Position numbers and translations under genes: made by a program
Shown: positions 31,043 to 36,673 of the stretch, piece by piece
Numbering within the stretch: position 1 is the stretch's first letter
Layout of the letters: every line of letters starts with the position of its first letter
Assembly (NCBI GenBank): GCA_016213365.1
Contig: JACRAP010000018.1
Location: 1 to 36,673 of the forward strand
Source: Candidatus Berkelbacteria bacterium
Lineage (GTDB): Bacteria; Patescibacteriota; UBA1384; 2-12-FULL-50-11
Direction of reading: 5' to 3'
DNA: 36,673 nt
Notes under the pieces: model-generated
Seen by the model: the letters and a program-made list of their open reading frames with translations, nothing else
Told to the model about the DNA's origin: nothing
The model's database searches: none

Positions 31043-31107
31043 CGATGGCAGAGGCACTTTCGCCGGCTAGGGCATCCGCCCAACGCCGGCCTTCTTTTAA
31101 TACACAA

Positions 31108-31136
31108 AACACCCCAATAGTAACAATTGGGGTGTT
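31108..31136 (-). terminator. Intrinsic terminator
   Basis: AACACCCCAAT (31108-31118) pairs perfectly with ATTGGGGTGTT (31126-31136) around a 7-nt loop. On the minus strand it runs into TTTTGTGT, so it ends transcription of the 31192-31752 gene. On the plus strand there is no T-run, though it could still act for the 30722 gene. Confidence 0.8.
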
Positions 31137-31191
31137 GAAAAATCTGTATGTAAGGATTCGCTAAAGAATTTAGGCGCCTTAGTCATCGGCT

Positions 31192-31752
31192 TTAAAGCCC
31201 GAAGGCCTTTTCGATCGCTTGATCCACAACTGCCTCTAGGCTAGTCAGGAATTCGATCTTTGGTTCACAAAGCAAACCGCCGAAATAGTTTGCAATGTCC
31301 TGAATATTGGGGAATCCAGGATCCCCACCGAGTGCGATATTCACGTACGGATCGTCGAGAGTTCGATAAAACCATTCGTGAAATTCTCGGTTAGTGCCAG
31401 ATGCGTACTCACCGTTCGTTCTCGGGTTGTTCTTGTCTTCGCACGCAGCGTAGAACAAAATACAACCGTCAATCGATGCGCGAGTAAGCATATGTCTCTC
31501 CCAAGGGACTTGTGAGGGATGGCCATCATGCTCGCCGTCGATTCGATACTGAAAGAGCGGATGCCCTTCCTTATACCTGCACGGGCACGCTACCAGCAAA
31601 GGGCCCGGCGCCCTTTCATAGAGCATTTCGATACAGCGATGCTGCCAATCGCCACCACCATCTATTGGCCCAGCGGTGAAGATTACTTTCTTCCCATCAA
31701 GCACACGGCGTGGGGGGAGAATGTGTGGCAGAACAATCTGCGGTACGGTCAT
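31192..31752 (-). CDS. Nucleoside 2-deoxyribosyltransferase-like protein
   Basis: A 186-aa soluble protein. The core follows the nucleoside 2-deoxyribosyltransferase-like family: VIFTAGPIDGGGDWQHRCIEML, a central QVPWERHMLTRASIDGCILF and GTNREFHEWFYRTLDD, with the acidic residue of the last motif as candidate catalytic Glu. Such enzymes swap bases on deoxynucleosides or hydrolyse nucleotides. AGGAGG lies 5 nt before the ATG at 31752. The G+C-rich codon use fits a phage- or plasmid-type accessory gene. It forms a single-gene unit with its own terminator. Confidence 0.72.
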   Translation of the reverse strand: MTVPQIVLPHILPPRRVLDGKKVIFTAGPIDGGGDWQHRCIEMLYERAPGPLLVACPCRYKEGHPLFQYRIDGEHDGHPSQVPWERHMLTRASIDGCILFYAACEDKNNPRTNGEYASGTNREFHEWFYRTLDDPYVNIALGGDPGFPNIQDIANYFGGLLCEPKIEFLTSLEAVVDQAIEKAFGL

Positions 31753-31883
31753 GTTGTCCTCCTAGGCGTCAGAGTCGAGCCCTTAGTCGCCAAACAACGC
31801 TGAAATTATATCATCAGTATTTGTAAAAGTCACTAATATTATTACTTTTCGCTAAATCTGTCTGATAGAGTACAATTAGCTTG

Positions 31884-32531
31884 ATGCTAGTAGCAGTTTT
31901 TCAATATTTCAGCGCGGTGTTAACTTTTGTTTTTTTGAAAATTTTTACCAATCTAGAAATTTATGGAAAAAATAATCTACGCGAACTTAATTCAAGAGTA
32001 TTAGTTACTTCAAACCACGAAAGTCATTTAGATCCGCAATTAGTTGGCGTGGCGATGATAAATCGCCCATCGCTGTTTCCGCTTAGATTTATGGCAAAAG
32101 ATGCATTTTTTTATATTCCCGTATTTAATATTTTGATTTGGTTGCTTGGTTCGTTTAAAGCGCACAAGAAAAAAGGGATCGGAAAATCATTGCTTACACC
32201 CGTAAGGATTTTAGAAAAAAACGGCAATGTTGTAATGTTCCCAGAGGGTAAAATTATTCCGGGTAGGCCAGTGCTCGGCGAAGGGCGCCGTGGAACAGCA
32301 ATTTTAGCGCTAACGACTAAAGCAACAATCTTACCAGTTTCGTTACATACACCGCCAAAGTTAAACCCAATTAAAATAATTTTTGGCCGGCCAAAGATTG
32401 TAATTAACATCGGTGAGCCGTATTTTTTAAATAATTTAGATTATCCCGACTTTAGCGACGAAAACACAATCAAGGCAACAAAATTTATTATGGGTAAAAT
32501 TCATAATTTATACTCCCAGCATAAGTACTAA
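31884..32531 (+). CDS. plsC: 1-acyl-sn-glycerol-3-phosphate acyltransferase (PlsC family)
   Basis: A 215-aa membrane-associated acyltransferase. After an N-terminal hydrophobic helix come the catalytic HX4D motif (TSNHESHLDPQ), the PLRFMAKDAFF block, and FPEGKIIPGR with the substrate-binding FPEG, then KATILPVSLH. PlsC adds the second acyl chain to make phosphatidic acid. The ATG at 31884 is chosen over TTG at 31881: TACAAT lies 7 nt upstream and no ribosome-binding site is present. It stands alone, with no other lipid genes nearby. Confidence 0.9.
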   Translation: MLVAVFQYFSAVLTFVFLKIFTNLEIYGKNNLRELNSRVLVTSNHESHLDPQLVGVAMINRPSLFPLRFMAKDAFFYIPVFNILIWLLGSFKAHKKKGIGKSLLTPVRILEKNGNVVMFPEGKIIPGRPVLGEGRRGTAILALTTKATILPVSLHTPPKLNPIKIIFGRPKIVINIGEPYFLNNLDYPDFSDENTIKATKFIMGKIHNLYSQHKY

Positions 32532-32588
32532 ACCCATTCGGTACTGTTTTGGTATGGATTTAATTTTATGTTATCTGAAATGATTTAG

Positions 32589-32691
32589 GCGCCAAGAACA
32601 AACTTGGTGCTAGTTGAGGGAGCTTACTAATTTAGCAAACTAATATTGGGCTAACGCCTAGCGGTTTGCTGTACTGTCGTAAATCACGACA
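32589..32691 (+). promoter_or_regulatory. Structured leader before the first paralogue
   Basis: Three stem-loops follow in series: GCGCCAAG/CTTGGTGC (32589-32596/32603-32610), AGCAAAC/GTTTGCT (32634-32640/32664-32670) enclosing GCTA/TAGC, and TGTCGT-AAATC-ACGACA (32675-32691). The last ends 12 nt before the ATG, with AAGGA between. None has a T-run. The series resembles a cis-acting control region; I do not recognise a known riboswitch. The interval 32532-32703 contains no gene. Confidence 0.55.
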
Positions 32692-32703
32692 CTAGAAGGA
32701 AAA

Positions 32704-32961
32704 ATGACCATTAAAACTTGGCCGTTTCAAAAAACTTTCAAAAAAGAATTAAACATTCTATTTGATAGGTTGGTGGTAAACAGTGAAGAGATGTGGGATC
32801 GAGTTGACCGTTTAGAGTGCTTAGTTAACACTTGCGCTCCAGCTGGTTTGCTTTATGCCCACTACATTTCAGAGCCGATGCGTCTTCGGGTAGTTTGGGA
32901 TGCTCGAATAACTACAGAAGCCGAAATCAAAAAGTGGCTAAAGAAATACGGCGTGCTATAA
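32704..32961 (+). CDS. Small protein, paralogue A of the 33911 protein
   Basis: An 85-aa soluble protein of unknown function. Residues 35-85 match the C-terminal half of the 33911-34177 protein: RLE-x-L, then G(L/I)LYxxYxS(E/D)P(M/I)R(L/I)R(V/I)xWD, then E(I/V)xxW(L/I)K and a C-terminal Leu. The N-terminal 30 residues are unrelated. AAGGA precedes the ATG by 5 nt after a three-hairpin leader. It is followed 118 bp later by a lipoprotein gene in the same direction. The repeated arrangement suggests a cytoplasmic partner or immunity-type protein (inference). Confidence 0.65.
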   Translation: MTIKTWPFQKTFKKELNILFDRLVVNSEEMWDRVDRLECLVNTCAPAGLLYAHYISEPMRLRVVWDARITTEAEIKKWLKKYGVL

Positions 32962-33035
32962 ATATCTCTCATAGTATCCAGAGGGTACTTAAGCGGTATA
33001 GATCCAAACAAAAAATTTAAAAATAATTAACTTGC

Positions 33036-33051
33036 CAAGAAGAAATTCTTG
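33036..33051 (+). other. Hairpin upstream of the lipoprotein gene
   Basis: CAAGAA-GAAA-TTCTTG, a 6-bp stem closed by a GAAA tetraloop, lies 28 nt before the lipoprotein start and 17 nt before its AGGAGG. It may stabilise or process the mRNA between the first paralogue and the lipoprotein. Confidence 0.45.
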
Positions 33052-33079
33052 AGTACCTTTCGATCAACAGGAGGATTGT

Positions 33080-33862
33080 GTGAAGTCTCTATTCAACTTT
33101 CAGGCGATTCGAAATCGTGTGCTGTCTTCGGTGGCGGCGCTTGCTGTGCTGACTATTGTTGCGTTTTCGTTGCAAGCATGTGGCGGAAATGGCGACGAAC
33201 TTGTTTCGGGTGTCGGAAGTACGTCACTTACCGATTTGGGTGGATGCAGTACGGATACACAGCTTGAAACTACTGGATCCACTAGTGGATCGCAAGATCT
33301 TTGGGAAAGCAAGAAGGTTATTTTTACCTTTGTTGTGTCCACAGATGCGTCCGGCAATCTTGTATTAGCAGACTTGAACAACGTAGTAGTAACTACTACA
33401 GAGTTCAATGCGAAATTGCAGCAACTCCCAAAAGACGGAGTGAGTGCGATTGAGCTTCGAATTGCGGACGAAGCAACGATGTCGGAGATTTCCCCCGATC
33501 AAGTACAGACGGATTGGGAATATACCACACGAGTTGGTTGCTACTTCCTTAGGATTTCGTGGGAAAAGCACGATATAAGAAGTTGCATAAACAGGAATGT
33601 GTGGCATCTAGGCATTTTGCTGAAGAACACCTGTAGCGGCAGGGATATCACGAACATTCATGCTTGTGCGTGGTGGCAAAATGGACCCCAGGTGGGTCTT
33701 TACGATTCGTTTAATGGTTGGTGTGTTACAACCGTCGGCACATTTACTGCTATTCGAGAAAAGCTAAAGGTAGCGCTTGCAATTGTTGGAATTACCGGGT
33801 TTACCGCGTATATTATCAGCAGCGTGGGCGCTACGGTGATCGTTGGAGCGTTCGCGCTCTAG
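33080..33862 (+). CDS. Lipoprotein with Cys-rich domain and C-terminal membrane segment
   Basis: A 260-aa protein starting with GTG; AGGAGG lies 5 nt upstream. A lipoprotein signal ends in the lipobox LQAC (Cys34). A Ser/Thr/Gly-rich linker and a beta-rich domain with YFLRISWEKHDIRSC, KNTCSGRD, IHACAWWQNG and NGWCVTT follow; six cysteines after residue 150 could form disulfides. The last ~32 residues (VALAIVGITGFTAYIISSVG, then ATVIVGAFAL) are hydrophobic and glycine-spaced and could insert in a membrane. No family is recognised. It is flanked on both sides by paralogous small proteins in the same direction, as an effector-like gene might be (speculative). Confidence 0.6.
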   Translation: MKSLFNFQAIRNRVLSSVAALAVLTIVAFSLQACGGNGDELVSGVGSTSLTDLGGCSTDTQLETTGSTSGSQDLWESKKVIFTFVVSTDASGNLVLADLNNVVVTTTEFNAKLQQLPKDGVSAIELRIADEATMSEISPDQVQTDWEYTTRVGCYFLRISWEKHDIRSCINRNVWHLGILLKNTCSGRDITNIHACAWWQNGPQVGLYDSFNGWCVTTVGTFTAIREKLKVALAIVGITGFTAYIISSVGATVIVGAFAL

Positions 33863-33867
33863 TACAT

Positions 33868-33899
33868 GTATACCTCATCACTAAACCGGTGAGGTATAC
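33868..33899. other. Perfect 10-bp hairpin between lipoprotein and second paralogue
   Basis: GTATACCTCA (33868-33877) pairs with TGAGGTATAC (33890-33899) around a 12-nt loop. No T-run follows; the next gene starts 12 nt later. It could be a weak terminator or a processing signal that sets relative expression. Confidence 0.55.
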
Positions 33900-33910
33900 A
33901 AGAAATATAA

Positions 33911-34177
33911 ATGAAATTATTTAATTTTTTTAGAACTTCGGGGTTTAAGTCAACTGAAATAGTAGTAGATAGCTCGATTAATGACATTGAGGATAAAAAG
34001 CTTACAATTAAAGCGGAGAGACTTGAGCAATTACTTAGACAGTCCAATGGATGCCCAAGAGGAATCCTTTACGGATTTTATAAATCGGACCCAATTAGAA
34101 TACGTATTGGTTGGGACGAATTGGAGATTAACGAGGAAGAAGTAATTAGGTGGATTAAGGAAAACGATTTGCTATAA
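33911..34177 (+). CDS. Small protein, paralogue B of the 32704 protein
   Basis: An 88-aa soluble protein of unknown function. Its C-terminal half (RLEQLLRQSNGCPRGILYGF and KSDPIRIRIGWDELEI) aligns with paralogue A, with a two-residue length difference before the central GILY. Its N-terminus differs. It is more A+T-rich and more acidic than paralogue A. Ten bases downstream the convergent 7TM gene ends. There is no ribosome-binding site, but an AT-rich run (AAATATAA) precedes the ATG, so it may be translated from a very short leader or together with the lipoprotein. Confidence 0.62.
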   Translation: MKLFNFFRTSGFKSTEIVVDSSINDIEDKKLTIKAERLEQLLRQSNGCPRGILYGFYKSDPIRIRIGWDELEINEEEVIRWIKENDLL

Positions 34178-34187
34178 GTTGATTGGT

Positions 34188-35582
34188 TTAACCAGTCTTT
34201 TTGTGTGTTTTCTCAAGATAACTTAAGCGCCAGCCGAGGTCGTGGATCGCATCTTTTTTAAGGGCGATAAAGGCGTTGCGGCTTGTGGCGGTGTAGTCGC
34301 TCATCGATTCAACCTTGAAGAGCGGCTTTCGGGTGCCGTTTTCGCCGCTCATTATTTTCATTGGGTACCCTTCGAAGCCCAGTTCCCAAAGGATTTGTCC
34401 TTCTTCGGAATCGTCGGTGGTTAGCATTTTTAAGATTTGATATTTTAAGTTCATTTTTGTTCGGCGCGGGAAGTCTTTTTGTTTAAAATATTCGATCGCT
34501 TCGGTAATTATTTCTTGGGCGGCGTCGATCGACTGGCCTTTTTTGGTTCTGTCGCGAACAACTCTGAATCTAAGGAATGGGTTTATCTCTAAGAGTTCTG
34601 GTCGATGAAAATCTTTAACTAAATCGGTAACGTCTTTGTCGGTAATAATATTAAATCCCCTGCCGCCGCCATAAAGCAAATCGCGGATAAAAGTGTTGAG
34701 CCAGTCGTAGAAGCCGTGGGAGAGGATGGTGAGGAATAGAAAAAGTGGGATTAGAATATATTTAGATTCACCAAGTGATGGTGCTATCTGTGTCAAAAAG
34801 ATTGAACCACCAATCAAGTTTATTAAAGATAGGGCCAATGTAAGATATAAAAACTCTTTCCAGTTAAAAATATATTCGACATCACTTATCAGTTTATAAA
34901 ATAATATTGCGATTAAAATGGGGATAAACGGTGCAATTAACAATATCGGACCATACTTTATTGCAGCTAATTGGTTAGGGTCATAATAAAGATAAACAAC
35001 AAAAGGCCCAATAAATAAATATAGTAAAGTAGTAGCTAAGGCAAGATAATACTTTATCTTCTTGTCTGAGTTACTTGAAGACTCATTTTTTCTTAACCCA
35101 AATAGGTAGTTACGAATTGCAAATAATGAAGTTGTAAAAGCAAATAAGCCAACTAACCAGAAATATTTACCTCGAGCTGTAATGAAACCATAATTTTTTT
35201 CAAAATAGCCATCAGTTTTACTTATTAATAACTCAGTCGCCATGGTTAATGACAATAAAACGATAAACACTAAATAAAATATTAAAATAGTAATTCTATT
35301 TATTTTTTGGTCATAAGTTTTTGTTACGAGCACACTGAAATGATAGATTATTGGGATGGGTAATAAGTATGAAAATGAGAATGTGTCCCAAACGAGATTA
35401 TATGTATTAAAATTAGTCAAATAAGGGGAAATTGAATTTACAGTCAGAAACGCACTTAGGGAAGCGAGAAATAAACAGGAAATTAAACTAATAGTACTTC
35501 TACTATTTCTTGTATATAAATATGTTCCAGTCCAGAACAAGCTCGAAGCAATTATTAAATAAGATATTAATATATAATTCAT
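34188..35582 (-). CDS. Membrane protein with 7TM-histidine-kinase-like sensor region
   Basis: A 464-aa protein. About eight membrane helices (residues 1-280) resemble the N-terminal sensor of HisKA_7TM-type kinases, including YNLVWDTFSFSYLLPIPIIYHF. A soluble region of about 180 residues follows (FNIITDKDVTDLVKDFHRPE, KMLTTDDSEEGQILWELGFE). No H-box, N-box or G-box ATPase motifs are present, so it is not a kinase itself; it may be a sensor coupled to another output. Start at 35582 has no ribosome-binding site and no clearly placed -10 hexamer. Confidence 0.55.
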   Translation of the reverse strand: MNYILISYLIIASSLFWTGTYLYTRNSRSTISLISCLFLASLSAFLTVNSISPYLTNFNTYNLVWDTFSFSYLLPIPIIYHFSVLVTKTYDQKINRITILIFYLVFIVLLSLTMATELLISKTDGYFEKNYGFITARGKYFWLVGLFAFTTSLFAIRNYLFGLRKNESSSNSDKKIKYYLALATTLLYLFIGPFVVYLYYDPNQLAAIKYGPILLIAPFIPILIAILFYKLISDVEYIFNWKEFLYLTLALSLINLIGGSIFLTQIAPSLGESKYILIPLFLFLTILSHGFYDWLNTFIRDLLYGGGRGFNIITDKDVTDLVKDFHRPELLEINPFLRFRVVRDRTKKGQSIDAAQEIITEAIEYFKQKDFPRRTKMNLKYQILKMLTTDDSEEGQILWELGFEGYPMKIMSGENGTRKPLFKVESMSDYTATSRNAFIALKKDAIHDLGWRLSYLEKTHKKTG

Positions 35583-35644
35583 ACTATTTTATTGGAATTC
35601 TATAGTAGTTATTTTGGTAATTCAAGTAGTGTAATATTTATAAT

Positions 35645-36094
35645 ATGATAAATAAATTAAAATCACTTATAACTATCATTGTATCGATTAGTTTAATTTT
35701 ATTATTTATAGATACACAGGTCAATAAAGAAGTTTTTATAGAAAAGTATGGAATGTCTGCTTCAACTATTACTATACTTTTCATATTTTCAGAAATTGCA
35801 TTTAATTTGGGTATTTTAATTATGTTAAGGGCCAGTGGAATATTTAAAATTAAATTAAAAGATTTACTTACTTTTAATTTTTCAAAAATAAAAATTAAAA
35901 GTAAGTTGTTTTTTTTGGGGTTCGGTATTAATAGGATTTCAGCAGCAGTGCCATGGATTTATATTATTGGAGTTGGGTGGAGAAAGCTTCCTATGGCAAT
36001 AATAAGTTTAATTGTTTTAGAGTTAATAATTATAACTATACTCACAATTGGAATATTTGAAATAAAGAGAAAATATGAAGTTTCGACAAGCTAG
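35645..36094 (+). CDS. Four-helix membrane protein, unknown function
   Basis: A 149-aa protein with about four hydrophobic helices (7-25, 43-62, 95-118, 120-140) and a basic loop (FKIKLKDLLTFNFSKIKIKS). No family is recognised. It is strongly A+T-rich. TAATAT lies 7 nt before ATG with no ribosome-binding site (leaderless pattern). Its last 20 bp overlap the start of the GNAT gene in another frame, so the two are probably translationally coupled. Confidence 0.62.
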   Translation: MINKLKSLITIIVSISLILLFIDTQVNKEVFIEKYGMSASTITILFIFSEIAFNLGILIMLRASGIFKIKLKDLLTFNFSKIKIKSKLFFLGFGINRISAAVPWIYIIGVGWRKLPMAIISLIVLELIIITILTIGIFEIKRKYEVSTS

Positions 36095-36673
36095 GTTAGG
36101 CGATATTCCAAAATTAGTAGAACTAGAAGACAGGGCTTGGCCGGAGGGTGGCTCTGCAAGTTCGGAACAATTTGAATCACGTATTAAAACATTCCCTACA
36201 GGAGTAATTATTGCAGAAGAGAATAATAATATTGTGGGAGTAGTAGTAGGACAAAAAATACAATTATCTGAAATTAGTAATGGTAAAAAAAATTGGAAGA
36301 CCATTACTGATAATGGCTATATCGCAAATTCCCATAGGCCCACGGGCGATACATTGTTTGGAGTTGACCTAAGTGTAGACCCCGATCTCCAGAATAGGGG
36401 TATAGGGAGAAGATTACTGCTTGAAATTGGGAAGTTGGCAATTAAAAATAATCTAAAATTTGGTGTACTTGGAGCTAGGATGCCAGATTATCATAAATAT
36501 TGTAAAAAATTAACACCAGAGCAATACGTAAACCATAGAGATGAAAATGGGAAATTAATTGACAGTGAATTAAGATTTTATGAGAGTGCGGGGTTAGAAT
36601 TACGAGGAGTAATCAAGGATTACTTCCCTGATAGAGAAAGTTTGAATAATGGGGTGTTGGCAGTGTGGAAAAA
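36075..36673 (+). CDS. GNAT-family N-acetyltransferase, cut by window end
   Basis: From ATG 36075 an open frame runs to the last base of the window (199 codons, no stop). It begins MKFRQARLGDIPKLVELEDR and contains the acetyl-CoA-binding loop of the GNAT fold, DLSVDPDLQNRGIGRRLLLE (R/Q-x-x-G-x-G/A pattern), preceded by an acidic beta strand. A long insert between the early strands and this motif (residues 55-90) makes it larger than a minimal GNAT. It overlaps the preceding membrane-protein gene by 20 bp. Substrate is unknown, and the C-terminus is outside the window. Confidence 0.82.
   Translation, partial: MKFRQARLGDIPKLVELEDRAWPEGGSASSEQFESRIKTFPTGVIIAEENNNIVGVVVGQKIQLSEISNGKKNWKTITDNGYIANSHRPTGDTLFGVDLSVDPDLQNRGIGRRLLLEIGKLAIKNNLKFGVLGARMPDYHKYCKKLTPEQYVNHRDENGKLIDSELRFYESAGLELRGVIKDYFPDRESLNNGVLAVWK

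Noticed and set aside
30652-31107. Antisense frames opposite the 30722 gene
   Set aside because: No start signals, and composition is as expected for a shadow. The plus strand has a full promoter and ribosome-binding site.
34188-35582. Complete histidine kinase
   Set aside because: Sensor-like membrane region is present, but no H-box or ATP-binding motifs are visible in the C-terminal 180 residues.
1-36673. Alternative genetic code (UGA read as Gly, as in some CPR groups)
   Set aside because: TGA works as a normal stop in the 2903-3220, 6501-6773 and 30722-31042 genes, and no long gene needs TGA read through.

Overview
The window looks like a chromosomal segment of a small-genome, membrane-rich bacterium of the Patescibacteria/CPR type. 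This placement is inferred, not proven. It rests on a run of short VirB2-like 'pilin' proteins beside a PilB-type ATPase, an S-layer-style cohesin/dockerin surface pair, a membrane-tethered solute-binding protein without its transporter, and many gene starts that lack a ribosome-binding site. The standard genetic code fits, because TGA is used as a stop. Host-like genes are moderately A+T-rich. Several accessory genes are visibly more G+C-rich and have classical AGGAGG ribosome-binding sites.

Layout. 1-1040: tRNA-Arg(GCG), tRNA-Ser(TGA) and comF. 1116-6238: hsp20, then a solute-binding protein translationally coupled to three pilin-like genes, a fourth pilin-like gene behind its own promoter, and a convergent pilB-type ATPase. 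6290-9480: an accessory island with REP-like repeats, a gutted large serine recombinase, small orphan genes, tRNA-Ser(GCT) among broken tRNA pieces, a secreted possibly CsgG-like protein with a folded mRNA leader, and tRNA-Ser(CGA). 9485-10022: a RelE/ParE-type toxin with a Phd/YefM-type antitoxin interrupted by an in-frame stop. 10049-13055: a membrane protein, a membrane-anchored cohesin/FN3 protein and a secreted dockerin protein. 13166-26675: a surface-polysaccharide locus (RmlA, GT-C-like enzyme, FkbM methyltransferase, flippase-like protein, WecB, DPM1-like GT2, WecC, coiled-coil methyltransferase, tandem GT2, Wzt with sugar-binding domain, Wzm, GT2). 26724-36673: SDR enzyme, YdcF-like protein, K+-independent H+-pyrophosphatase with a DUF3006 protein, a small orphan, a nucleoside deoxyribosyltransferase-like protein, PlsC, a lipoprotein flanked by two paralogous small proteins, a 7TM sensor-like protein, a small membrane protein and a GNAT enzyme cut by the window end.

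How the parts work together. WecB and WecC would make UDP-ManNAc and then UDP-ManNAcA, and RmlA dTDP-glucose. The GT2 enzymes would build a glycan exported by Wzm/Wzt, with the coiled-coil methyltransferase a candidate chain terminator read by the Wzt sugar-binding domain. The cohesin and dockerin proteins could assemble on the same envelope.

The most noteworthy patterns are: (1) at least twelve gene starts with a -10-like hexamer 6-7 nt before ATG and no ribosome-binding site, suggesting widespread leaderless mRNAs; (2) three of four tRNA loci with a copy of their own 5' end 60-120 bp upstream; (3) the paralogue-lipoprotein-paralogue cassette at 32.6-34.2 kb; (4) the nonsense codon in the antitoxin; and (5) a decayed second rmlA 3' end in the polysaccharide locus. 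All calls are by eye; no database search or folding program was run.
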